Of a stretch of 64,000 nt of DNA, positions 52,000-62,229 are shown one piece after another (positions within the stretch are counted from its first letter, which is position 1; every line of letters starts with the position of its first letter). Made by a program: the position numbers and the translations under genes. The notes beneath the pieces are model-generated. The model was not told the origin of the DNA. It searched no databases and saw nothing but the letters and a program-made list of their open reading frames with translations. Origin of the DNA: Phellopilus nigrolimitatus (lineage: Eukaryota; Basidiomycota; Agaricomycetes; Hymenochaetales; Hymenochaetaceae); assembly GCA_021029095.1 (NCBI GenBank), contig JAJOHG010000041.1:124001-188000 (forward strand), in the 5' to 3' direction.

Positions 52000-52250
52000 C
52001 TACTTATTCTTAAAGGTAAATCTACTTTTCGTACATACCAGACGTGATCTTACGGTGCGCGAAAAGGTATTGAGATACTCACAGTTAAAAGCCAGCGATG
52101 TTCCGGTGGTATTCACATCGATGTTATACAACGCTGGAATAGAGTTTAGCGAGTGCCATATGTTGCCAAACGCATGAGCAAGATCTGGGGCTCGGGAACG
52201 AACCTGAGTGATCGTGAAAGATCGCGCCGTGGACATCTAAGCGTGTTGGA
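52000..52250 (-). other. Short open segment 3' of F-box gene 5
   Basis: Minus-strand frame 'MSTARSFTITQVRSRAPDLA' with 'HAFGNIWHSLNSIPALYNID', up to a possible intron donor (gtgagtatc). It could be a small separate gene or the remnant of a further exon. No family recognised. Confidence 0.2.
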
Positions 52251-52289
52251 TCTGTGCATATTCTGGGCATCGGTCTGCAGCAAAATCGA

Positions 52290-53200
52290 TCAAAGGTCCA
52301 CGGAGAGTGATTGCGCAACAAGTTGATTATCCTCTGGCGCATCCAGCGCCCGGACGATTGCTTCGTGCCTAAGACTCTCTGTGGTAAAGGCCGTATTATT
52401 ATCATCTTTTTCGGCGTCAGGTTCTTCTGGGTCAGTTAAGAGAAGAACAGTTCCTTTCCTGCCGTTATTTCCGCCTTCGAATTCCATAAAAATCCAACAG
52501 AAGTGATCAAAGTACGCCTCCAAGACAGGTACGTAAAGCTCGGAGTCAATGGGCGGGTCGGGAAGTTCGAAGATATTACGATGCTTCGTCAAAGGGCCTT
52601 CTTCAGAAGAATAGGAATAGAAGACGTAGAACGCGCTCGTCCGCATGCGAACTAGTTCATGGCAGGACAAAAACAATACTGCCTTCTAAATGTTCAAGGA
52701 CATGAGTCGCTCGTTGCTTGATCCGAGGAGAAAATTGTATCGCATGTCCCAGGATTGAGACGATACATCCCACATTGAAGTTGACACCCTGCGAAGGATC
52801 TGGATGGCACCTGACCGTCACACAACAGACGGTCGAAGGTTTTGGCTTGCTGCAGCCTTTATCAAGAGCATCATTCCGTAGCACGACCTCCTTGAGTTCG
52901 AGTTGCGAAAGCGTAGGGAGCGACAAAAACATATCCACACGAGCGCCCGGGACCTCTTTGTACAGCCCAATGCACGGAAATGCCATTTGACAAGTCGCTT
53001 CATACAAGGGTAAAAAGCCGGCTTGTCGGAGTAAGAGGTAGAGTTGGACAGAATGGCTCACGGACCAATAGATTTAGGAGTACTCACAAGGAGCACCGAA
53101 GGAGATTGCTTGGCTTCGACGCATCGGAATATCTTTTCAAGAATTTCGGCTGGGAGACTTTCAAGTTTCGATAGCGGTCTTAACAGAGGCCAGTCTCAGG
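52290..53200 (-). pseudogene. F-box protein of a different family (one homopolymer frameshift)
   Basis: An F-box exon at about 53190-53090 reads 'KLESLPAEILEKIFRCVEAK' with 'QSPSVLL', joined by an intron to 'FLPLYEATCQMAFPCIGLYK' and on to 'GCIVSILGHAIQFSPRIKQR'. The frame ends at 'GSIVFVLP' in a T5 run near 52666. With T4 it would continue as 'VLSCHELVRMRTSAFYVFYS' down to 'LDAPEDNQLVAQSLSVDL'. The start exon is not clear, because an in-frame stop precedes the F-box exon and points to another upstream intron. It is not related to the VGQLSALVR family nearby beyond the F-box. An SCF adaptor role is inferred. Confidence 0.5.
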
Positions 53201-53636
53201 GGCTTGAACTCATTTGATTTCTCATTTCTGAGGAATGAGGAACGAACAGAACCAGAACTGAACAGATTTTTGGAACAGAGGTTTAGAAAAAAGCTGATTG
53301 ACAAAAGAATTCAAGGGCGAAGTCGGCAATTGCCGCGACGAAAAGCCAAATATTGGACAATATTCTAGATCCGCACCGGGTCAGAACTAAAATAAATTGA
53401 AACCAAGTTCACGCAATGGCGTTGAATCTTCATTTTCGTCAGTCCCTTCAGCACAGTCTGAAGTTATGCGAATATAGACCTACCTGGTGCACATCTGTAG
53501 GATAACACGAGCAAATTGCGAGTCTAGGAGAAATATATGTATAGTTTGCTACATATCTTCCGAACAGATTCTCTCGACGAGTACTTGACAAATAGGTATC
53601 GATCCAACGAGCGAAAGCATTCAAAAACAGTGACTC

Positions 53637-55476
53637 CTAATAGAAAGATGGCAGCATTTCCGATGCTTCCGAATGCCAGTCCAAGTGAGATTCCGAGTCC
53701 GAATATATGGTCTACAGAGCACAGTCAGTGTATACGTCCAAGAACCTCATTAAGTCAAGCTCACATCGGTGTCCGAAATGATTGTGTCCTCAAATATCAT
53801 TAGCGCATCCTCGCGCCCAATGTGCGGTTTGGGAGACGGAGGCGCCATTTCTGTAACCATCAATTCGCCATTCCACTCGTCAGCCGAATCCGAGCCAGGG
53901 CCATCCGACAAGCCAAAATGAGAGCTTATATCCCCATCGGACTCATACTCGGAGCCGCTGGTGTCGTCCTCGTATCCCCCTGACATGTCAGTGTAGTCAT
54001 CATCAACGCACAGGAGCTGGCCTTCGAGATTCAGCAAGCTGACGCCGCCTTCTTTGCAGAGCACGCTCCCCTCCAGTAAGGCGCTCGCATAATCAAGACT
54101 GATGTCAGTCTTTGTTGTGACGGGAATCTCGATCAGGTGGGGATCGAGCACCACCACTCTGGAGAGCGCGGGATACGCTGTACGGCACACGAGAGGCCTG
54201 AGATGCGAACGCAGCGATCTTCCCGGATAACTCCTAAAGGAGGATGGGAACAGGAACTCAACCTGCTGCAGCGCTCGATGGACACATTGTGGTTGAGATG
54301 GCTCTATTTGAGACAGACTTTGGTATAGATCTGGAGATGGTGCTCTTGGTAAAGGTTCCAGATAAAAATGCGAGTAAGCAAAGTGCTGGAGGATGGGACA
54401 AAGCGCGAGGATGAAGCCCACGCTTAGTAACCGCTCCGGATTCTTGTACGAGTTCATGCAGTCTAATAGTAAAGATCTCAAAGTAGGGCCATACGATTTG
54501 CACATGCTCTGGAGGCCATTCAACAAAGCATGATGCGTAGACGCATTATGTGTACCAGAATAAAGACTCACACCGAGGCGACGCAGCTGCGGTAGAATCC
54601 ACGTGCGGCCAATAAGACCCAAGTTCGGAACGCCAACAGCCTCAGAGACTGTGCATAGAAGAACTTCGAGGCTAGGAAGAGTTAGGTTCTGCGCTCTTCG
54701 CAAATCCGACATAGGAATTTCGTGATCGAAGTCCAAACTCAGCTCTCGGAGGTTCTGAAAGAACGCGTATGGCTGAGGACGTGTACCATCTACCCATTTT
54801 TTGTGCAAGCAATAGTCGAGGCGTATGTCGCACGTCAGCTGGGACGGGGCATGATAAGCGTCCAGCGCATCAAAGATGCATAGGATCGATAAGTCGGCGG
54901 GGCCTTCTCGCACATCCCAAGTAGGTTCATAAGCCAACGTCTTGAGGAACGGGCACATGATGACGAGTTGGGTCATATCAGCGCAGAAAACGCTCTCCCA
55001 GATGTTCGGAACGTAGAACTTGAGAAATATGCGCTCTACCCAGCGTCCGAACCGACGTTGGGATAAGACGATCGGCTCTCTTCGAGCGCCCGGACGAGCG
55101 CGGGGAGCTGGCCCACGCGATGGAGGTAGATGACAGAATATAGAGAGGGCGTCACAACGGCTCTCCACGAACGGCAAACGAGAGCTATCCTCTTCCTTGT
55201 TCGAAGCGACCGCAACCAGTTGCAGTCGTCTCCAACAGGGATCGACGGCCGTGCCCCATCCCACTTGCAACCACACTCAGAGAAGATGAGCAAAAGGAGC
55301 TCAAATGGGAGATACGCCGCGCCTTTCGGAGATGGGTCGCTAGCGGAAGGTGTCGGACTTTGTTCGATGCCCTCGTCTTCATTGATAGTCATTACGTCTG
55401 TCGGAAGTGAGTTGCCAGGGGAAGGTATCGGACTTTGTTCGACACCCTCATCTACATCGATAACCCTAACCATCAT
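53637..55476 (-). pseudogene. F-box protein, paralogue 4 (one frameshift)
   Basis: The N-terminus holds an imperfect internal repeat ('DVDEGVEQSPIPSPGNSLPT' and 'NEDEGIEQSPTPSASDPSPK'). Then come the F-box 'LPFELLLLIFSECGCKW...IALVCRSWRAVVTPSLYS' and 'YLHRVGQLPALVRALEESRS'. A -1 shift at about 55075 is needed to reach 'FGRWVERIFLKFYVPNIWES' and the long remainder ('LPSLEVLLCTVSEAVGVPNL', 'TWILPQLRRLGVSLYSGT' and the acidic 'GYEDDTSGSEYESDGDISSH'). The terminal intron and micro-exon ('TIYSDSESHLDWHSEASEM') are conserved. It is inverted relative to paralogue 3, its nearest relative. Broken by one base, so recent decay or an error. Confidence 0.7.
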
Positions 55477-55489
55477 GTCTGATGGATAG

Positions 55490-56030
55490 TATTAGCAACG
55501 CAACGCAATTCACCCAGATACTAATTGTTGAGGCTCACCGAGTTATGCTCGTGTCCTTCTTATGTGTGGCTGAAAGACTGAACGATAAACTGTGTTGAAA
55601 TGTCTTGCTGGCGCGACCTGCTTTGAAATTCACAGCAAACACGTGCTTTCAACAATGTCGAGACTCAGAGCATTTCGAAAATTTCATAAATACAAGGGAA
55701 ATATATATCTAGAACAAGAATGAGAATGAGAAGGGCTGTCATGAAGCACGGTCGGGCGTCGTCAAGAGTCCACAATTCCAAGTACATGTGGCTGAGAGCA
55801 AGAAAAAAGTCGAGTTATAACGTAATACATGTTGCTGATATGACAGTTCTGGATAGGTTAGGAAGACAGGGATGAAAAGAGTCTGAGAAATACGCGCGTA
55901 GTTTACGCCCCCAGCGTAAGGACCTAATACTCGTTCGTCAGTCACTTGTCGTCAACCCCACCAGACCAACGACTTTTCCGTCACCGTTCTGTCCCACTCT
56001 CCTGTCTCTTCAACCCACCACCAGCTCTTA
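55490..56030. other. Intergenic, no gene seen
   Basis: Upstream region of F-box paralogue 4 and 3' region of the proteasome gene; nothing else supported. Confidence 0.4.
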
Positions 56031-56038
56031 TCATCCCA

Positions 56039-58320
56039 TTAATCCTTCTTCAGCGCCTGCTGGATCACAAACACGCGCTCTCCATCCGTGTGGGTCGTGA
56101 GCTCACGCACCGACTCACTGGGCAGCGCCTCCAATCCCTGAGGTGATCGGCCCTTCGCAAGCACGATGTACATCTCGAGGCTGTCGCCCACCTGTTATGA
56201 TTTCGCCGGAGGAGCGAAAAGAGCAGTTTTAGACCATTACGAAACCGCGAAGGTTGTCGGCGGCCGAACGAGAGAGCCGTAGTCCATTTGCATTGGTGCA
56301 GACGACCAATACGAGCAAGTGCGCGAATGGGACGGAAGCGAATACCGGGAGATAGGTCGACCATGCCCGACATTTGCGCAGAGAGGACGGCGTTGTGGAG
56401 CGAACGATAAGGCGATTCCGTGGTGATCGTTCGCGGCACGGAGACAGAAGGCAAGCGGTCGCAAAGTCAAACCACGACAGGGGAAAAGCGCAGTGGAAAC
56501 GTGCGAATTCATGGAGGTACGAGGGGAAAAGCAAGCGATAACGGAAAAATCTCGGTCAGCACAGACATTTCAAGCGATCAAAACACAAGTAAATCAAATC
56601 ATCAAGAAGAGAAGGGAAACCAGATTATTGGCATAGACATATAGTCGCGGAAAAGGGAAGGCTCGTGACAATCAAGCACGGAAGCTGGACGAACCTCGAT
56701 GTGACGCTCCGTCGCGCCAGTAAAACTGTCTGTTACAAGTGAGATGACGCGCTCAAGCGGAAGGTGAATCGGATGTCCGCCAGCAACACCAGGTGCGGGT
56801 TGCTGGTTCTTGAAGTATATCTATTTAAGAAAAGTCAGTATCAAAGATCTCACTCAAAATCAATGATATCATGAAAAAGTAAAGTGGGGTGGCTAAGGCA
56901 ACTGATGATAATTAGGAATGGAAAAGACTGCAAATTTGCGCTTCGCGGCACATGGAAGAAGGTCGGGGAAGTTTCGGACGAATATGGCATGTAAGTTCCC
57001 TGATTTAGAGATATTTCTAAATGTGGAATCACATGACGGAAGTGAAGAGCGACAGATGGAAATTCGGCGTGAAGGTTGCGCCAAAATATAAAAAGCGCAT
57101 GGACCACAGTTAGTCGCAAATTTATCACAGTAAATAAATAGATTTCAGGAACGATGGAGCGCCAAAATATAGCTTAAAAGTGGGTGAAATGGAAAATGAC
57201 AGAGATTGACGCTTCGCACCTGGTTGTCGAGGAAAGGCTGCACAAGAGATTGCGCAGCGCCTGCAGCACGGCATGCTTCACGCTCATACGAGCCCACCGG
57301 GTCGAAAGAATATACCGCACCCGAGCCTACGTGGACGCGGACGTGTATCCATGATGCGTGGAAAGCAAAACAAATCCAAATCCGGTCCGAAGAAGTAATA
57401 TGTCGCGGCCATGTCGGTGGTCATAAGTTCCGTGGAGCCCGAGCGAAGCGAGGGAACATTTGGGTTTCCGTGGAGAAGAAAAGTCGGATACCAGAGAAAG
57501 GAGGCGAAGAAGCAACGGGTCGCGTGCGTAAAAAGCGAGGACAGAGGGGCGCGTGCAGAACGTGGGGCGTCGAAGCAGAGATAAGATGGAACCCATAACA
57601 TGCAAGCGGAAAAACATTCAGTTAGTAAAGTTGCAAATGTCACCTGAGGACAGAATTGCGCCAAAAACAAGTGCGAAACTCGGCAAATCTCGCGAGATCG
57701 AGCGTGCAGAGCGCGAAAGGAGAATGGATAGGCAAGCGAAGTAAAAGTAAACGCACCATCATCTTCAATCCCGCCGAGAATATTGTACACATAGTAAGGG
57801 AAGAAGCGCTGAGCGTAAAGCATCGTCTGTATTAAACGAGCGATGGCGCGGAGAGGCATGTCTTTCGCGTGCGCATGACGATACCACTGCAGTGGGTTAT
57901 GGGTTATATTTGAGCATCTGACGACGATCAAGGCAAACGCATACGCACTTCCAGCCGCTGTTTAACCTTCTTCACGAACATATTTCCGTCCGCTGCGAAA
58001 CCATTTACTGCTAGTACGGCCTTGTCCGTTCTGTTCGGCCCAGTCAAACGCGTCAGTTAGCTCGCTCAACACGAGCTTATACCCTCTGCAGAGCAAAAGA
58101 AGATAAGACGCGGTTGGTATGCTCACAAACGGAAGACCTTGGGCGCGTAACGGGTTTGGATGTTGAAACCCTCCGTCTGACGCGTATCACCAGCAATAAC
58201 AGAGAAGTCCGCGCCGGCGATGGCGAGGATGGTGCCTCCATTCTCCGAGTACGGGTTGAAGTGTCGCTGCATAGGTTGGCCGCCGTGCGTTTGGGGTATG
58301 GCCATGGTCGCGCCGGGCAT
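56039..58320 (-). CDS. PRE7: 20S proteasome subunit beta6 (PSMB1 / Pre7 family)
   Basis: A non-catalytic beta subunit of the 20S core. First recognised exon: 'MPGATMAIPQTHGGQPMQRH' with 'FNPYSENGGTILAIAGADFS' and 'VIAGDTRQTEGFNIQTRYAP'. Then 'TDKAVLAVNGFAADGNMFVK', 'WYRHAHAKDMPLRAIARLIQ' with 'TMLYAQRFFPYYVYNILGGI', 57326-57221 'GSGAVYSFDPVGSYEREACR' with 'AAGAAQSLVQPFLDNQ', 56820-56695 'IYFKNQQPAPG' to 'FTGATERHIE', and from 56191 'VGDSLEMYIVLAKGRSPQGL' to 'ERVFVIQQALKKD'. Three introns are very long for this genome: 57756-57327 (430 nt), 57220-56821 (400 nt) and 56694-56192 (503 nt). Start at 58320 or the next ATG at 58305; a further 5' exon near 58525 is possible but unproven. The gene looks intact. 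Confidence 0.9.
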
Positions 58321-58529
58321 AACAATGTAGTTGATCTGCGGGCGTCGATGCTAAGCGTCGGGTGTCAGACGATGAGATCTGTACGGCGTAAGAGCAGAAC
58401 GTTGCGCAGCGACGACGAGCGAGATGATCTGTGGGAGAGCGAAGGAGGAAGACGGGAAAGGGCAGGAGACGGACTTGTTTTGAGTGAGCTCGAATATAGG
58501 CCGCGTCATGTCTTCTGAGTAGCCGCACG

Positions 58530-61360
58530 TGAAGTAATTCCCTGATTTGGCCTCAGAACCGGTCGGCGTTCTCAGACTGTTTTTCTCTTCTCAGCACGGC
58601 GTTTCTTAGCTATGGCTCTATCTGCTCTCCCGAGGTTTCCCCATACATTCATCCTTCGAAAGAAAAAAGGGAAGGGGAAACAAAACGATCAATGAAAATA
58701 AAACATACGTATCTGATGAGCTTAGCTGATCGACATCTAGACTCGCTCTGTGGCTGACACCTGCGTTCAATCTTTTCTTTCGTCTTTGTCACTCTCCTTG
58801 ATCCTCGTTCGTTAAGGCGTATTCTCGGCCATCTAGCAATGGTACCTTTCATCTCCCGCCTAATCTCTGTGGGACACGCCTCTAATAACCTGTATACACG
58901 CGTAGCATTATGAAGCATGCATCGAAAAAAAGTAGAAGGAGAAGTATCGCTGCCCATGCCCCCATCTTATACGGCCTCTTGCGTGGGTGGTTCGATTGCA
59001 GCTGTGTGTCGCGTTCCTGACGTCCCACCCATTACGCGCGTCTAGCCGGATCTCGACCTTTTGCAAGTGAGTCCTCGTCCTCGCCTCAATGTACCATCGT
59101 GTTGTTGCCCCTGGTCAATGCAACGTCGAAGTTTCGAAGGCGTCTATTGTCGCTGCTGTAATTTCGTCCATCTATGAAGCAATACTGCAGTGACTCAGCA
59201 ATACCCATGCCGAGCGATGTTGGGCGCCCCGTGACGTGCTAAGCATTCCCTGGAGCCCTCGACATCTACTCGGCTACATGCCGCTATTCATCTCCATATT
59301 TTCGCAACGCTTCCTCGCTCTCAAATTTGGCCGCTCCTTCGCCTTCCGGCTATCTTGGTCCTCCTTATACTGTTAATCCCAGTAGATCCTGGGCATCTAC
59401 TATCTCATCCCCTCTTCATAGTTCACCCCCTATCATCATGCCGATCCCGTGTGCTTCCCACTGGTGCCGGGCTACTCTCCATCCTGGAGTCTTCTTCTAC
59501 TCTCTCTGGTGTCTAAGCTTCCCTATTTCCGATCGAGGCTTTCCCGTCGCACGCTCCGCCCCGCTCAACAACCACGCTCGCTCCCGGAGCCTACCGTGGC
59601 ATCGCTTGTGGATAAACGCTGACATAGGAACGTCCGAGGATCTGTCAGCGAACGTGGTATACTATTTGCCGTGCACATGTACGTATGCGCATCCTGGCAC
59701 GGGACTGAACGGATATATGTGCGCTGAGTCAGTGCTGTTTCTCACAGACATGCGAATACTTGTGTCATAGGATGCGTATGTTTAATTGATTGTGATATGT
59801 TGATAAACTCGACGGAGAAAAATATAACGCAGCTGCAATTAAGCTACTATGCCTCTACGCCTGCTAGCAGGCAAGTATAATCTTTGAATGAGCATCTATC
59901 ACATAGTCAAATCATCCTTTATTATTCCGATTCCAATCTCTCAACAGGCACGTTGTTCAGATGTGCTTAGCCGTCGGTGGACATCTCGGGCTATGTTTAC
60001 ACTGGTCTTTCTACTGTACCCGTCGAACAGATATAATTGGCCTAGGGACTACACTCCAACAAAATAAAATTTTCACACGAGGAATTGGACGCGGTCCTCG
60101 GACGCGTTCCACGGAAATCACGACGCGTATCGCGTATCGACAGCGGCTCGGTCCCAAATTTTTAGCTCCGACACTCACGCGACGAAAGACATTGAGTACA
60201 TGTAAATGTAGCTTCAATACAGCTTCCCAAGCTCCCGTGTACACCAGACTGCACTCAGATGGTGAATATACATATCCAGTCATGGCCGCTCCTTGAGACA
60301 ACCTTGAGACACCCTCTCTGTTTTGCTTCCACAGCAACTCGGAGCCTTCTGGGTGTTTCAATGGGTCAATACATGATTGAACTGAGTATACCTCGAGTTT
60401 CGTAAAACTTGCTTTTGCACTTCGTTCATTCATTGGTTTATCGAGAGGTACAGTAGTTCTCTTGGATCTAGCGAAGATTTTTTCCCGGTTGAGATACTGG
60501 GGAAAATTTGAGATTGACCATGAGAAAGGCTGAACAGATTCTCTTGAGATTTTGTATACATGTTGCTGAGTGAACAAATAAAAGAAAAAAAATTGAGGAA
60601 ATCATACAAGAAATGGTTAGGGTGGTCAAGACCGAGGACCGGACCATGACTTTAACCAGGTGTTGTCATTTATCTATGACATTCCGAATGAGTCTTCACT
60701 TCCGCAATTTAGGCAGTTGACCTGAGGCGGTACGATTCTTTGTTTAGCGCGGCGAAATTTCAGGAGTCCAAATTATCAAAACATTGTTCGAGGACTCCGT
60801 ATAAACGGAGCAGAGTAGCGTTGCGTTCGCCGGTAAATAGTCTGAACGGAGCGATTGGTTTCCAATATTGATTGATCAAGACGTTGTCATAGAATTCCTG
60901 AAATCCTATCAACAGACACAGCAATTCCCGGAAATCGTCCTTAGCGAGGTGCAGTGTTCAAGTTATAAGGGGGAAACCAAAGCAAAGATGAATCAAAGAA
61001 AAATCATAGACCCGGACCCCTACGTACAATATATCGCGTCGACAACTCCGTGTTCGAGTCGCACACTCATTCGTGTCCCTATAATGTCTATCTCCCGACT
61101 CATTCGACTGGACTACAGCAGATTACTAGCAACACAATAACTTTTGGAGAGTGTGAAAGAACGAGGGTCAAAGAGTGGAAGGTCTGCGGCAGCAGGGTAT
61201 AAAAAAAAAACGAGTCCAAGACAATGATAAAGTGTTGGGTAGCGTGCCAGACACAGGGGTTGGTAACGACGAGCGCGGATGAAAAGAGGTGTCCGACAGT
61301 TCGTAATGAGGTGACTATGAAATCGAGGAGACACGGTGCTGGGTGAATACGAACGATGGA
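58530..61360. other. Long intergenic region, no gene seen
   Basis: About 2.8 kb without a recognisable protein or RNA gene. Plus-strand frame 59327-59770 and minus-strand frame 60577-60011 are the longest, but neither shows family features or splice-consistent extension. Confidence 0.4.
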
Positions 61361-61368
61361 TATGCCCT

Positions 61369-62214
61369 CTATAACGCCAGCAACGCTCCGCCGATGATTG
61401 CACATAGCATCATGGTCGCACCTGCGGCGTCGCCCCACCGGCGAGTAGCGGCACCTGTTTTAACTCCCGACCTTCGGCGTAGCCTTGAGTTCACCGGCGT
61501 CACGAAACCGTTCTGTTCGGTAAATCCCTGGCTCACGTTGCGGAGGAGCTGTGTGGGCAACATGTTCGGCTCAGTCGAAACCTGGAACTGCGGCGCGAGC
61601 GGAGAGCCGTCGAATTGGAAGAGATGGAGTTTGTAGCCGTCGACAGGGTCCTGGAAGATGCGCCAAGACTGGTACAGTTCAGTGATGTTGAAATTCTGCA
61701 CGAAGTTGGATGTCGCGGCGCAAGGATCCTGGACTTGCTGGAAGCCATCTCCCATGGGATGCGTGACTATTGAGCCATTAGAAACGAGCTCATACGTCCC
61801 ATGGATCCAGCTGATTGAGCCAACGATGCATGAAGGCTGCGTTCCGTTTGCAGTGAACTGATAGCGCGCAATCTCATAGAAGTTATCGTTGGTGCTATAG
61901 AGCATTGTCAAGGAGAGCCATAGACTGATGATAGATTGTCACGAACAAAGAGTAAGAAATACCGGTAGTTGAAGGGTATGTGAAGGTCACGTTCGCCGGG
62001 TTGGCAAAGCCCTAGAGTCGATGGTTAGCACTACGCGATACCGCCATAAAGGTGTACGCACGGGTCCTGTAACAACATGCTTCGAACCTGACGCCCAGGT
62101 GCCCTGCAACGATGTTTTGTTGTGTATGCTATCGTAGACGACTTGCGCCAATACAGGGAACGACAGCGAGGAGAGCAGGAAGGCGACTAAGGATACGATG
62201 TGCATGCTATGCAT
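61369..62214 (-). CDS. ROT1: ROT1-like ER protein
   Basis: Rot1 is an ER membrane protein needed for protein folding/glycosylation and beta-1,6-glucan synthesis in yeast. Three exons. Exon 1 has a signal peptide ('MHSMHIVSLVAFLLSSLSFP' then 'VLAQ') and 'VVYDSIHNKTSLQGTWASGS' with 'KHVVTGP'. Exon 2 is 'GFANPANVTFTYPSTTGISY'. After a short intron, exon 3 is 'FTNDNFYEIARYQFTANGTQ', 'PSCIVGSISWIHGTYELVSN', 'GDGFQQVQDPCAATSNFVQN', 'LYQSWRIFQDPVDGYKLHLF' and 'QFDGSPLAPQFQVSTEPNML'. The C-terminus has a hydrophobic anchor ('ATMMLCAIIGGALLAL'). All frames join cleanly, so the gene is intact. Confidence 0.93.
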
Positions 62215-62229
62215 GACGGGCGTTCGTAA

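Noticed and set aside
57284..57931. 215-codon minus-strand frame as an independent gene
   Set aside because: It overlaps the proteasome beta6 exon 'WYRHAHAKDMPLRAIARLIQ' and reads on into the long intron; it is part of that gene plus intron read-through.
61040..61070. 'gttcgagtcgcac' as a tRNA T-loop
   Set aside because: No acceptor stem or anticodon arm can be formed around it; no tRNA was found in the window.
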